A stretch of DNA of 64,000 nucleotides from Siphonodentalium dalli (GCA_032622095.1 CP136069.1:64030819-64094818); one strand, 5' to 3'; counted from the stretch's first letter, positions 10,155-21,962 are shown. Numbers and translations: made by a program. The notes: a model not told the origin generated them from the sequence alone.

Positions 10155-10480
10155 ACAGCTTCCATGACTGGAGCTTCCTGAAATTTTGCAAAAAACCCTG
10201 TAACAATGCATTCTCTTATAAACCCTGTACCAATGCATTCTCTTATAAACCCTGTACCAATGCATTCTCGTATAAACCCGTGCCAATGCATTCTCTTATA
10301 AACCCTGTACCAATGCATTCTCTTATAAACCCTGTACCAATGCATTCTCTTATAAACCCTGTGCCAATGCATTCTCTTATATATGCAAGGCTCCATATGG
10401 GAGACTCACATATATAAGAGAATGCACTGACACAGGGTCTTTAATGCTGCACCATCACTGCTCCATTCATGAATAGGTTA
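10155..10480 (+). mobile_element. Family C MITE expanded by an internal minisatellite
   Basis: Family C outer parts are present: CTTCCATGACTGGAGCTTCC on the left, CATTCATGAATAGGTTAA on the right. The first hairpin is replaced by an array of its own left-arm sequence (10196-10392), leaving one normal hairpin. Confidence 0.85.
10196..10392 (+). repeat. 27-bp tandem repeat, ~7 units, from a family C stem arm
   Basis: Unit CCCTGTACCAATGCATTCTC plus TTATAAA, at 27-bp steps from 10196. One unit is a base shorter and has TCG for TCT. The last unit continues into the ordinary hairpin. Confidence 0.92.
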
Positions 10481-10526
10481 AAGTTACACACTTCATTTAT
10501 CATTCATCCCTTTCCTAAGCTATATA

Positions 10527-10595
10527 CAGTAATGCCCTAATTAATCGACTTAAATTCTGCTGTGTTTAAGGAGTCGATTACTTAGGGCATTACTG
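10527..10595. mobile_element. Family A, 69-bp internal-deletion remnant
   Basis: TA-flanked. The left 24 bp join to the right 45 bp, so the whole centre is deleted. Both ends are intact. Confidence 0.9.
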
Positions 10596-11154
10596 TATGT
10601 GCCTCAAAATATATATAATATGAATATTTTAGTTACTGATGAGAGAAAAAAATCACATATCTATCTTTCCGAAGTTTAGCCAAGATTCTGGAACAACTTC
10701 CAGAAAAAGATATGATTTTAGTCAAAAATAAAGCATTATAGCAGGAAGGCAAAATTGTGCCAATTAAGCAGCATTTTAAGCACTTTGAAGGACTACTGTT
10801 ATATTTCACAATCAGATTGGATATAACTTGCATGCTTTCAAGACAATGTTCCTCTTAATATCCCATTTCTTACCCTTCTATGAAGCAAAAAGCACTTTCT
10901 ACCCCCGCTTTCCTGTTAACAGAATGGGCATAACCAGCTATGGTTCGATGGGTTCGGACAAACCGGACCTGGGAAGGACAATGCTCCCACCATGCACTGT
11001 CTACGTACTTGAAATATACATGGCACTGTATGTTATTAAAATGACAAAAAGAGACAAAACAAGTATCCAAAGTTCAAAACAGTTGGATTTTACTCTTATG
11101 AGAAAAATTGACTATGCCCATGGTTAATAGTGTTTTTCCAGTTGCCTCGAATAG
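10596..11154. other. No gene supported
   Basis: A 99-codon frame at 10828-11127 overlaps an equally open frame on the other strand and shows no domain. Nothing else recognised. Confidence 0.5.
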
Positions 11155-11735
11155 AGTGGAATATTAAAAAATATATTCTTGCTTTATACCAGTCCTTTAT
11201 TCAAGTAAAAAATTATTCCTGGTAATAAACTGGAATAGTGATAAACTGGAATAGTGATAAACTGGAATAGTGATAAACAATGTAAAATCAGTGAAATTTA
11301 CGTATTCTTTATCTAGATCAAACATGATAAAACAAGGATGTAGTGACTTTGCAATAAATTAGAGAAGAATACCCATGAATAATCTGAAATATTTCATTTT
11401 TCAACAAAGTATGAGACTGGAATAAGTATGAATAAACAGGAATTTAGCCTGTTACTTTGTAACACATTAAAACAGAATAACCTTCCTTGAATAATCTGGA
11501 TTATTCCAGATTATTCTAGAATAGTCCTACAATTGCGATATTCTTCCTTATTCCAGTTTTCAAATATTTTACATTGTTCGTGTTTATTCTATTCAAATTT
11601 TATTCCAGTTTATTCATGGTGCCACAGGGTGCCATATACCATTCTAGAATATTCTAGAATATTTTCCTGGAATATTCCATGATATTCTTGAATAATTCAT
11701 GAATATTGTAGAATAATTTCTGGTCCAATAGCAGG
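11155..11735. repeat. AT-rich region with 16-bp triplicate and GAA/TTC blocks
   Basis: TGGAATAGTGATAAAC occurs three times from 11231 to 11278. Complementary words (TTATTCCAGTTT, TTTATTCC) occur near 11520-11620, suggesting a diverged inverted element. At 11642-11678 TTC and GAA blocks alternate at 5-bp spacing, the arrangement of a heat-shock element. Confidence 0.6.
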
Positions 11736-11811
11736 GGCTCCTTATCCAGCACCGCTGATCCCACCTCCCTCACCCACAACCACATCCCTGTCTAGCTGCT
11801 ACAAGAATTAA

Positions 11812-12035
11812 CCCTTTCATGACAGGAGTCACACTGGTGCAGCATTAAAGAACCTGTGCCAGTGCATTCTCATATATGCGATTCTCCCATAGGGAGCCTC
11901 GCATATATAAGGGAATGCACTGGCTTACAAGGTCAAGGTAAATATTGTTAGGCCAATCCATTCTCTTATGTATGCGAGAGAGACTTGCATACATAAGATA
12001 ATGCACTGGCTGGTTTTCGCAAAATTTCAGGAAGC
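11812..12035 (-). mobile_element. Family C MITE, right end truncated
   Basis: TTAA at 11808-11811 then CCCTTTCATGACAGGAG. Both hairpins present. The right side stops after AAATTTCAGGAAGC, where the next tandem array begins. Confidence 0.9.
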
Positions 12036-12039
12036 GACA

Positions 12040-12960
12040 AATACAGTGTATAGTGCTTAGTGAGTTTTTCATACATCATTTACAAAAGAGAGAGAGAGAC
12101 ATAGTGGCACTTTCAGAACATTGTGCAGATCTGAAGAGCAAAATTTTATTTACTATGCACATCACCGACTACATGTATGTCACAAAGGGCCCTTTGCCCC
12201 TCACTACAACTTGTATCGAACATCTGCCTCAAAAAGGATAAGTGCCATGCATAATGCTTAGTGAATTTTTCATATGTACGCCACTACACAAGAGAGAGAT
12301 GGCATAAAGGCACTGTCAGAGACATCATGCTGATCTGAACAGTACAGTTCATTTACTATGCACATTACAAGTCAAGTCCCCCAGCTACACAGAACATCTG
12401 CCTCTGTATGGTAAATGCAGTGTATAGTGCTTAGTGAATGTTTCATATACCATTACATAAATCAGTGCCTATTGGGAAAAGAACCTACTTCGTCATCAAT
12501 CGATGGCTTATGACGACCAAATACACTATGCACCTTACCCGACTAAGTCACCAGGGGGCCCCCTGCTATACGGAACATCTGCATCTATAGAATAAATGCA
12601 ACATATAGTACTTAGTGAATATTTGATACACCTTTACACAAGATAGCGACATCATAATGGCCCTGTCAGAACATTGTGCATATCTGACCAGCACGATTTT
12701 ATTTACTATGCACCTCACCAAATAAGTCACAAATGCGCGCCCTCCCCATCCCCACTATAACGAACATCTGAGCCTGTAAGGATAAATGCACTCACTGTGT
12801 ATAGTGCTTTAAGTGAGTTTTTCATACACCATTACACAAGAGAGAGACATATTGATGGCCCTGTCAGAGCATCATGCAGATCTGAACAACATGATGTTAT
12901 TTTTGCTCCCTAACTCTCTGTAGTACAGTGGTTTCTGACAGGACATGTCATCAGTCACGC
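12040..12960 (+). repeat. Satellite-like array, ~177-199-bp period, 5 units
   Basis: The phrase GTGCTTAGTGAGTTTTTCAT or close variants begins units near 12053, 12251, 12428, 12609 and 12804. Each unit also has ACAAGAGAGAGA, ATTTACTATGCAC and GAACATCTG. The units are well diverged, so the array is old. Confidence 0.88.
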
Positions 12961-13800
12961 ATTGATGTTGACTAATTCCTGTGTTATTCCAATACAAGAT
13001 GAAAGCTGTGCACCCATGCTCCATTCAACATAGGGTAATGACTGTCAGTTGGAAGTTGCAATGATATATAGAGGAAACATACAGATTTTGAGTGAATACA
13101 AGAACAAAAATTTATTTAATCGGTATTGGCTTGTACCTACGAATGAGATAATTCATATATTCAGTCAAAAGCCGTAGGTTTCCTTTTTCTTATGTGCATT
13201 TTTGTTATTTAAATTTACCATTTTTTTCTAAATTTGAACACTTCAGGTCGAGTGAAATATGCGCATGACGACCAGTGAATGAAATCAATGAAGTACTAAT
13301 TATGTTATCAAATACTATATTACCTCATGTAAAATGAGTGATGCATCATCATGCTACCAAAAAAAATTATTTCAAACAAAAGTTCAAGCCTTATTTTTAA
13401 TTCCACTTAATTCCACTTCCATGAGCACGGCCGCACGTTTTCAGTTGAAGAAATCGATCAAAATCACAAACAACCAACCAGCCCCAATTATAGAGGATTG
13501 AGACTAGCCTCCTCGACCAATTAGTAACTCTTTTGTTGAGGTAAACATGTTGTTAAAGTGTAATTAATTCGTGCATAAAGACGATGACTCATGAGGGACT
13601 GCAGCGGCTTAAAGATGAGTTCTCTCTTACATCAATTCCCATCAATAAGATAACAATTCAGGTCAATGACACCAGTTACGAGAAGCACAATCGCCTTCAA
13701 TCAATGCACCAACGCCAACAGCTGATCTCTGTCCACTTATTCAGTCTTACTTCACTTCCCGCCAGAGAAATATAGTTCCCATATTATTAAAGACAATATA
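12961..13800. other. No feature seen
   Basis: Nothing recognised except short poly-T runs; no supported frame. Confidence 0.5.
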
Positions 13801-13973
13801 CAGTAATGCCTGAAGTATATGACTCCTTAACCACAGCAGAATTATGGGAAATTTTTCAGGATTTAATCGTAAATATTGCTTGTTGCCATTCATTGGAAAG
13901 CTCTCACCGAGAGCTTTCTGATGAATGGCAGCAAGCCACATTTCTTAGTGGTCTATTATTTAGGACATAACTG
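13801..13973 (+). mobile_element. Family A, asymmetric subfamily A2
   Basis: The left end reads GCCTGAAGTATATGACTCC while the right reads GGTCTATTATTTAGGACATA, so the two ends do not pair. The same asymmetry is in 30320-30537 and 49191-49404. The right arm has an internal deletion here. Confidence 0.88.
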
Positions 13974-15049
13974 TATGTACATATTTCATTGAATAAAACC
14001 AATAATTCAGTATCCTAACACTGTCTCCATTAAACAAATGTAGCAATGAACTAAGGTTGTCGAAAATAGAGACCTTTCACAAAATCACGATTATGGATAT
14101 GAACAATATCCTGCCAGTATATGGCCAAAAACCGATCTTTACATACAGGTTTTTTTTTATGTGAGACGAAATATATTATTACAAAATGATAAAAATGTAT
14201 GGCCAACCAAGTTAGATACCTTTCTATAGGATTCTGTAGAACTAAATATGAGGGTTGGGACAATTTTTCTTGAGGACCTGTGTCCAAACCAGCCAGGAAT
14301 GTAATAAACACAAAAATCGCTAAGTATAATTTGAGGTCCTAAACCATGAGTAGTTAATTTTAAGTATATCAATTCAATTGGACTTAAACTTATAGTCAAT
14401 CTGCGAAGGTTGAACATAACATGATTTTATTCTGCCTGTGGGCATTACCCACAAGAGAAGGAATTTGATCAGATATGTAGTGTGTGTTCTGTTATGTAGG
14501 ACAGTTTGTAGGATTATATATACCATGACCTAAAATTTGATAATTATCCAACTCTTTTCACTTGCATTTTCATTGAGAATGAATAAATTTTATAGGGTAT
14601 GCACAGCTGACCTTATTGTTAATAAATCATTTCACCCTGACAAAAATTGAAATATGTTATCTCGTTCATTCATAGTATAAACTTGATCTCTTTTATCTTA
14701 AATGTTTTACTTTCATCACCGTAATTCTTGCCCTAGATTTTCTTTTAATAATTGAAGTGCATATAAAATTAAGTCATATTAATTCTTAAGTAATCTCTAA
14801 ATACACTAAATATAATCCTGTATCTGATTTAATCTTGAAGCATAAATACAAATGATGGTTTTAATATATAGTAGTTGGCACTTCCAAAGATAATTTTTGT
14901 CCAAATAAACAGAAATCATACTTAGTTTAATTAAAAACAAATTCATAATTATTTAAGATCCAATCCCCAATTTTAAATAATGTATACTTATATTTTTGCA
15001 GTGTTGTTGCAGTTTACCTCTATTCTTCGTAAGAAGTGATCACTGCAAA
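13974..15049. other. No gene supported
   Basis: Strongly AT-rich; opposing frames at 14051-14417 have no recognisable content. Confidence 0.5.
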
Positions 15050-15300
15050 TGCAGTATTGTTAATGGCAGTGTGATTACATTGTGGTTACAGTGTGGTATC
15101 AGAGTGGTTACAATGTGGGGTTACAGTGTTGTTATAGTGTGGTTACAGCGTGGTTACAGTGTAGTTACATTGTGGTTAAAGTGTGGCTACATAGTGGTTA
15201 CATTGCAGTTACAATGTTGTTACAGTGTGGTTAGAGTGGTTACATTGTGGATACATTGTGGTTACAGTATTGTTACAGTGTTGTTGCATTGTGGTGCCAT
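15050..15300 (+). repeat. Degenerate ~10-bp minisatellite (GTGTGGTTACA)
   Basis: Over twenty variants of TGTGGTTACAG follow each other with indels. A 113-codon frame across it is a by-product. Weaker GTGTTGTTGCAGTG-like pieces recur near 15880-15980 and 16275-16290. Confidence 0.85.
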
Positions 15301-16388
15301 ACATATACACCACAATAACCCTGATCTGGACAATTAAACAAAATATCTTTTGTGTCACTTTAATTATCCATATCTTTATTTCACATTTAAACTGTACCTT
15401 AATACTATCTATCTACCTATCTAACTATACCCTCATGTAGTCCTTTTAAAGTGTGAAAAACCTACTATGCACTATATAGTCATATAGTATTAGTGTAGAG
15501 TCCTACATACCTGCGACAACACGCTTTAATCAGGATTAATTGCCTAAAAATATACCTTCAGATATATACAGCAACATAAGTATAACGATTAGACGTCCTG
15601 GCCGGTCCTCATATCATATGTATCCAGAGATGGTTGGCAATTAACACACTCAGTCCACACTCTTACCATTATATCTTCTATCTTCTTTATTTTCAGTTAT
15701 GTATTAGACCACAATTGTAAATACTCTGTCATCTTGTAAACAAATACTGTAATTTCAACATTGTATCGCGAGAGGGGTCTCCTGTAAGTTTCTGCAACTT
15801 GTACCCAAATCCCTTGTCAATTGAATAATTCACAACAAAATATGTTTAAAAATAGTATTAGAACTTTTCCGGCTGTTATCAGTGTGGTTGCATTATCTTG
15901 CATGGTGTGTCCAGCAATGCCATTGCACCTCTTTCAGTGTTAATGCAGTGTCTTTGTGGTGTAGTTGCAGTGTGGGTCCTCCAGGGTTTAGGCAACAAAG
16001 CTAGCCCACAGTTTAATGTGATTCTGAGATTGTTTACTCCTATTTTATGCAAATGGAGTCAGAGCCTGAGAGGGCTTGAAAATCATCATAAAATGAATGA
16101 ATGGGAAGTGCTAGTTTTTGTTCACAAAACAAGAGACTTTGTGTGAATTGGGAATTTCTAATTCAGAATTTGGGAATAAACTGACTGTTTTTCATGTGGA
16201 ATGGGGTTAATTTTTGTCTTCTATTGTCACCTAAAAAGTTATCTGCAGTATCCCAATCACATTTTTAACTTTGCAGTGTTGTTGCAGTGAATGTAATCAT
16301 GCATAATTACTGTATACACTGAAAACTGTAGCGTACACTGTAATTTGTAAGGGATACATTGATTTGTAAGATTTTTTTTATGTATTTG
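15301..16388. other. No gene supported
   Basis: Nothing beyond the weak minisatellite echoes at 15880-15980 and 16275-16290. Confidence 0.5.
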
Positions 16389-16463
16389 AATAAGTTGAAC
16401 AAGGTTGTTGATTAATAAGTTGAACAAGGTTGTTGATTAATAAGTTGAACAAGGTTGTTGATT
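16389..16463 (+). repeat. 25-bp tandem repeat, 3 identical units
   Basis: AATAAGTTGAACAAGGTTGT plus TGATT repeated three times at 16389, 16414 and 16439. Confidence 0.95.
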
Positions 16464-16653
16464 GAGCTTGGAACTATCTGAACAACCTTAGAAAAAATAT
16501 TTCTTTTTTTCTTAATTCTATTAGCTGCATTTACCAAACCAGATCGAGTCAAGGTAATTTTTCTATGAAAAAGGTTTGAACCCAATTGTGTACCTCATAT
16601 CTCCACATGTGCGAATCCGAAAGTTATACAATCTTAAATATGCATTTTTTCAT

Positions 16654-16982
16654 GAGAGTACTATCAAATTTATAAGAATGTTACCTGTTTGTGTCATTAA
16701 TTATATTGAATAATTTATTGCAGTTACTACAAATGGAGACAACATTCTGAGCATTGAGAAGTTTGAGTGTGATACGGAACCATAGTTAAGTGGATGTGAT
16801 AAACAATGTCAATATGAGCAGAAAAAATAAACATTAAGAATAAGATACAGAAACGGAATGGACATTTGTTAAGAATTATTGGCGAATTTCATGATAATAT
16901 AAGGCGGCATGTAGCTATGTTAAGTACAGTGCATCAGCACTAGTTACAGAGATGCAGATTCCTAGACAAACAATAACTTAAG
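16654..16982 (+). repeat. Dispersed repeat P, copy 1
   Basis: About 330 bp nearly identical, in reverse complement, to 29617-29955. A part also recurs at 18355-18505. Contains ATGGAGACAACATTCT and CGGCATGTAGCTATGTTAAG. No ends or coding capacity recognised; high identity suggests recent movement or duplication. Confidence 0.88.
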
Positions 16983-17070
16983 TTTAACCAATTGTTGAAG
17001 GTGGATGCAATTAATAATGTCAATATATTAAGGCAACAGCAATTTCATAATATAATGTTATTATACAATG

Positions 17071-17183
17071 TTGTGTACAGTTTTTTGTGTATTTCTTGTA
17101 TGAGTCCAGGTTGTGGTGTCGAGTCCAATATGACTTTTCACCACAACCTGGACGAGTCCAAGAAAAACGCATACTGTACACAA
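17071..17183. repeat. Inverted repeat, ~113 bp
   Basis: TTGTGTACAGT and GTCCAGGTTGTGGTG on the left pair with CACCACAACCTGGAC and ACTGTACACAA on the right. The loop contains GAGTCCAATATGACTTTT, a word also found at 17471-17531. Confidence 0.85.
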
Positions 17184-17470
17184 CTTTGTATGATGACATT
17201 TCTATTATCCATCTGTATGTTTATCCAAATTTTGTGAATAAAACTTTGTGGTTATTTAAAAAAAATTGGTATTTGTTGGCACTTGATTCTCTATAAAAGC
17301 CTTACCAGTATTTGATCATCAGAAAGCATGATTTGGAACAGCAAACACGAAAGTGAAAATAAAACTCAATGCGGAAGTGAAATGTCTGCTAAATCCACCA
17401 GAGTATTGCGCGCGCATCACAATTTCACCAATTCATTTTGCAATAGAGCTACTTCGTTACAGTCCCGATA

Positions 17471-17531
17471 AAAAAGTCATATTGGACTCAATTGAGTCCA
17501 GTATGACTTTCGGGAGTCCAATATGACTTTT
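17471..17531. repeat. Palindrome plus third direct copy of a GTCCAATATGAC word
   Basis: AAGTCATATTGGACTCAA pairs with TTGAGTCCAGTATGACTT. A third copy GAGTCCAATATGACTTTT follows. It matches the loop of the inverted repeat 350 bp upstream, so the two probably belong to one rearranged element. Confidence 0.8.
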
Positions 17532-17701
17532 TCACAGATTATCATGTGACGGCTTTTGTTCAATCATAAATAGTGTTAGTTAAGGGATGGAAAATAATCC
17601 GGTTTACGAACCCCTCCTACTACTTTTTCCCCATATTCGGCATATCGTAAAACATTAACTAAAATATGAAGAATGTTATGTAGAAAATAGTCAATGGCAT
17701 T

Positions 17702-18150
17702 CAAGTCTAGAAATAGTGCATTTGAAATTTGCAGAATATTATTATAAAGGTCCCCAGAAGGTGAATTTAGTGATGGAAACCCCGCACAGCAGGCTACCAT
17801 CACCGAATTCACCCTCTGGGGACCTCATTCTGCTTAAGCCTCATCTTCTGGGAACTATCTCTGATTAACATTGTTTTTAGTTACCTTTTTCCTGTCTGTT
17901 CAGTTTCTATATCCCCTAATTTGCAGAAGATCGAATGTATAATCAAGGTGACTAATGGGTGAACATCACCAACTTCAACTGGGTAATTTCAATCTGATTC
18001 TACGTCTCCCATAGCAATTGAGGCCTAAGCAGAATGAGGTTTCCAGAGGATGAATTTGCTGATGCTAGCCCACTGAGCAGGGTAGTATCCCTAAATTCAC
18101 CCTCTGGGGACCTTATTCTGCAAATGTCAGACACACTATTTCCTGTCTTG
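17702..18150. mobile_element. Family B composite MITE, 449 bp
   Basis: The outer inverted repeats are CAAGTCTAGAAATAGTG and the complement of CAAGACAGGAAATAGTG. Each side has a terminal palindrome (17750-17833, 18030-18122). The middle contains the TTTGCAGAAGATCG and ATGGGTGAACATCACC text. Confidence 0.9.
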
Positions 18151-19052
18151 TGGCAGATTCTTTTCTTTTGCTTTCTCCTTCTATTCTATTGGGAAGGAAT
18201 ACCTCAGTTTACTCTTGGGGAAAAAAACATTGTTTTCAGAAATCTTCGTGTACAGTTCACTATTTTTTTTATTATTGTTATTCCCCTCCTGCGACTTAAC
18301 TTTTTTCCCTCCCAAATGTTCATAAACCAGGCTATAATATTGGAGTGGCCTAAAGTGGAAAAACTAAACATTAAGAATAAGATAAAGGATTGGAATGGAC
18401 ATCAAGAATTATTGTCAAACTTCATGATAATATAGGGTGGCATAGCACATAGCTATGTTAAGTGTAGTGCATCAGTGCCTGTTACAGCTCTAGATAAACA
18501 TACCTGGACCACCCCATAAATAGTTTAACCCTATACAAATTGATACCAGCTGATGAGTGATTATCTTATTCCCATTCATTCATTTGTAGGAAGTTTTCGA
18601 AATGTTCAACAAACAAACAGGCCTTACAGGTTCCTGGGTCCCATACTTATTCCCGTTTCCCGGGAGTATGGTTTGTAGGAACCGGGAACTGGGTGTATTG
18701 TTAACACTTATCAGCAATATTTTGACATTTTGTTTGAAGTTCGGGAAGTCGGAACGATGGTTTTATGTTTTCCAACTTGTGTTGTGTTACATTGTATACC
18801 ACAATACAATACCCCAAGGAGGTGAAATATAACATTAATCTAAATTATCATTATTATGATCCCTGTCACACAAACTATAGTCAAATAGCGCATAACCCGT
18901 GTTGTACAACTTGTGCATACATTTCCCCGGGAACGTTCCCGGTTTTGAAGGGGTTTCATTCCCGGTTCCTGTGTCTTCCAATTCCCAGGCATATATTAAT
19001 TAAACTCTAGCCAGAACAGGTGAAAATTGGCAGTTTTAATTTGATTTGGAGT
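18151..19052. other. Unassigned; P fragment and a GC-rich inverted region
   Basis: 18355-18505 is a diverged partial copy of repeat P. 18626-18995 contains TTCCCGGGAGTATGG, GAACCGGGAACTGGG and ATTCCCGGTTCCTGTG in opposing orientation. That suggests a degraded inverted-repeat element, but its ends were not defined. Confidence 0.45.
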
Positions 19053-19394
19053 GATGTTAAAAATGACAGATAAATAAAAGTACAGAATGAGTCCTATTTA
19101 TTGTTAAGTTTGTTGAACTTATTATCTGGACATTTCCAATGGGATAACTACAGTAATGCCCTAAGTTATCGACTCCTTAACCACAGCAGAATTATGGGTA
19201 ACTTTTCAGGATTTAGTCGGAAATATGGCTTGTTGCCATTCATCGGAAAGCTCTCGGGGAGAGCTTTCCGATGAATGGCAACAAGCCATATTTCCGACTA
19301 ATCCTGAAAAGTTACCCATAATTCAGCTGTGGTTAAGGGGTCGATTACTTAGGGCATTACTGTACTTGTCAATGAAGATTTAGTATATAAAGGG
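19053..19394 (+). mobile_element. Family G MITE, left-truncated, split by family A
   Basis: 19053-19150 matches the middle of family G (TGACAGATAAATAAAAGTAC). The family A copy lies between AACTA and TACTTGTCAATGAAG. The rest of G continues to TTAGTATATAAAGGG at 19394. The final TTAA is mutated to ACAA. Confidence 0.82.
19151..19362. mobile_element. Family A palindrome, full length, nested in family G
   Basis: 212 bp with intact ends and TA on both sides. The family G consensus AACTACTCATCAATGAG, seen uninterrupted near 49771, supplies the empty site and shows that TA is the duplicated target. Confidence 0.95.
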
Positions 19395-20810
19395 ACAAAT
19401 ACTAAATCATGAATGATTTAGCACTGCATCTTTTGTCATGATTGACTCATGATTTTGTCGCAATAGCATTCGAATAAGGAAACCCGGTCCAAGACAGATG
19501 GACCGGTTATCTAAATAATGAATCAAAGACGTCACATGTGTTCACAAGGTAAAAAGGAGAGAGATGACAATAATGATTCTGCAAGAATCTACAGTGCGCC
19601 ACAATGAGTTTTTGTTTAAAAATGCATGCATCATCAATAAGGCCATATGCGTGTTGACATAACCGAGCGCAGCAGCCCAAACTCAAATAAGCCCAAGGCT
19701 ATGATTTACACAAATGTCATACAATGTACACGAAATCAGAAATTGAACTTCTTTCACCATCACTGGCCTATGACTGACTTAATTTTGCTATGAACCTTAC
19801 CATCTGAACCACCGAGAAATGGGGGCATAGAACTTGGTCTAGCTAGGATAGATGGATCGGTTTTAACATATTAATTAAATCATAGATATAACATGTGCTC
19901 ACAAGCTAAAAAGGAAAGCAAATTTGCAGCAATTTCAAGGAAACTAAAAACACATATGGTTTGGCACACTGCATATTTTTTTATGATTGACTGGCATGAT
20001 TTTGTCACAATAGCATTCAAAAAATGAAACCCGGTCTAGGACAGATGGTCCGGTTATCTAAATAATGAATCAAAGAATCACATGTGTTCACTGTTCACAG
20101 GTAAAAAGGAGAGAAGGACAATAATGATGCTGCAAGATCTTCAGTGTGACACAATGAGTTTTATAGGCTAAAATTTAGAAATAATAGTTACCAAATTATG
20201 AACACTTCCTCAAGAATATACTAATAGTATAGTATAATGATAGTATGAATGTGATATTATCCACAAAACACTCTTTGTGTGAGCCGAGTGTTTGTTTATA
20301 TACAGCATGTAAATAGTGAGCGATAAGCAAAACACTCAACACAGTGGAGACTTTTTAAGGAGAGCTGATTCGAGGTGACCCACTCAACACAGATAGCTTG
20401 AGAGGCAAGGATTAGCAAACGCAATACTGGAATGTTGTAAACAACTTGGTGGCATTTCTAACTAAAGCTCACTCATTGGGGTCTCCCCAGTGTTGAGTGT
20501 TTTGTTTATCACATATTCTTTATGTACTGTTTGTATACATAACATGTCATTTGTTCACGTAACACAGTACTAACATGATGATAACATGCAATTTTCACGA
20601 TATTTATGATTGCTATAAGACCAAAGTTTGTCTATAATATAATATTCTTTCTGTTTATGGCGGTTTTAATGAATGTGACTATTTTAACAGCAATACACAC
20701 CTCCAACGCTTACCATCTTTAAGGCCATATGCCTATCAGAATCAAGCTCAGCCGCCAAAACGCAAATAATCCCAAGGTTATGTTTTACACAATATTCTAC
20801 TAGATCGACA
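19395..20810 (+). repeat. Direct duplication ~520 bp apart, second copy interrupted
   Basis: 19427-19620 and 19958-20165 share GATGGACCGGTTATCTAAAT, AATGAATCAAAGA and CACAATGAGTTTT words. The next block AAGGCCATATGC at 19641 has its partner at 20723, so about 550 bp (20165-20715) lies inside the second copy. A weaker third copy is near 19850. Confidence 0.75.
20335..20510. repeat. Inverted repeat around CAAAACACTCAACAC
   Basis: CAAAACACTCAACACAGTGG near 20337 is the complement of a word near 20490, with about 120 nt between. It lies in the ~550-bp block that interrupts the local duplication, and the same CACTCAACACAG word occurs again near 20379. Confidence 0.7.
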
Positions 20811-21310
20811 CACGTATGTGATCATATACAATGCACTCCTTCCACTAGAACAGATACACAAGATGTTTATGCCTCAAAAAATAATTTGCCATTACATGTC
20901 AACATTTGTAAAACATTGTTCGAAATCTATAAACCTAGAGGCGACATCAGTAGATAACCAGAATCTATGTTAAACCCTCAGGCGGTTTTCATTAGCTAAA
21001 TCAGAATCCACATTAAACAATGATGACATTTTATTTCAGAATTTAACTAATAAGGTATTTGATATTCTTTGGGATAGTGAGGTGAAAAATGAAGATTGCC
21101 AGGTGATATGAAGAGCTATACATAAGCTGATTATCCTTGCTTATTAATGCGAATTAAAGCCACTACATCCTTGTATTCATTAATGTTTATAGTTTTACCA
21201 CACAGGTTTTTTAGATTGGAGATAGATTGTAGGGTGAAATGGTGGCAACAGTGTATTATTTGTCACATATTGTTATACTTAACATAATGTCAACAAGGTA
21301 AAGAGAGTAC
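20811..21310. other. No feature seen
   Basis: Nothing recognised. Confidence 0.5.
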
Positions 21311-21312
21311 CC

Positions 21313-21550
21313 GTGCGGAAATTTCCTGTAGCAATCCTAAAGGAAACGACGATTCACTATAGGAAAAATATAGGACTGTATTTCCTATATGAATTTTATA
21401 GGATTTTCTCAGAATTCCTAGATGCGTCCTATAGGACAATTGCCATGGATAAGAAACCTATAGGAAATTTTGAGACAACCTACAGGAAAAAATTATCTTA
21501 TAGGAAAGCTATAGGAATTTATGAAAGCTGTAGAAGACTTCACCGATGGT
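21313..21550. repeat. Cluster of TATAGGAAA motifs on both strands
   Basis: CTATAGGAA or its complement occurs roughly ten times in 230 bp at irregular spacing, including the palindrome GTCCTATAGGAC. A 111-codon frame runs across it but is periodic in the motif and not gene-like. Confidence 0.75.
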
Positions 21551-21566
21551 TAATGAAGACATTTAA

Positions 21567-21742
21567 CCCTTTCAATGCCAAGTCCGATTTTTGTATCGAC
21601 CCATATTTCCTTGATCATTTTTCAAATTTATTGATTATTATAATGTGATACATTGATGGATCACATTAATATAATCAATAAATTTGAAAAATGATCAAGG
21701 AAATATGGGTTGATACAAAAATCGGACTTGGCACTGAAAGTG
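21567..21742. mobile_element. Family E palindromic MITE (TTAA type)
   Basis: 176 bp between TTAA (21563-21566) and TTAA (21743-21746). Ends CCCTTTCAATGCCAAGTC and the complement of CACTTTCAGTGCCAAGTC. Arms of about 80 bp around a short centre. Confidence 0.93.
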
Positions 21743-21962
21743 TTAAAGAAAATCAGAGTTCAATAACACTCCACCCACCAACCCCTGGCCCAGCATCCCT
21801 GTCCACATCGGTATATGTGAAGTACTACTTTAATGATAATTGCATGTGCACTGTTAGGGGACAAAACTCATTAAACACAAAATATAAGGTGAAGATATAC
21901 ACTAGATTGCAGGTGTGTTCATATCACTAGTGGATGTATAGCAGAATATTATATTGCATTAA

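Noticed and set aside
10196-10392. 27-bp repeats as a CRISPR array
   Set aside because: No spacers between repeats and the unit is a transposon hairpin arm.
14996-15337. 113-codon frame rich in V, Y and W
   Set aside because: Product of the GTGTGGTTACA minisatellite.
18034-18435. 133-codon frame
   Set aside because: It begins in a family B palindrome and continues through repeat P text; no domain.
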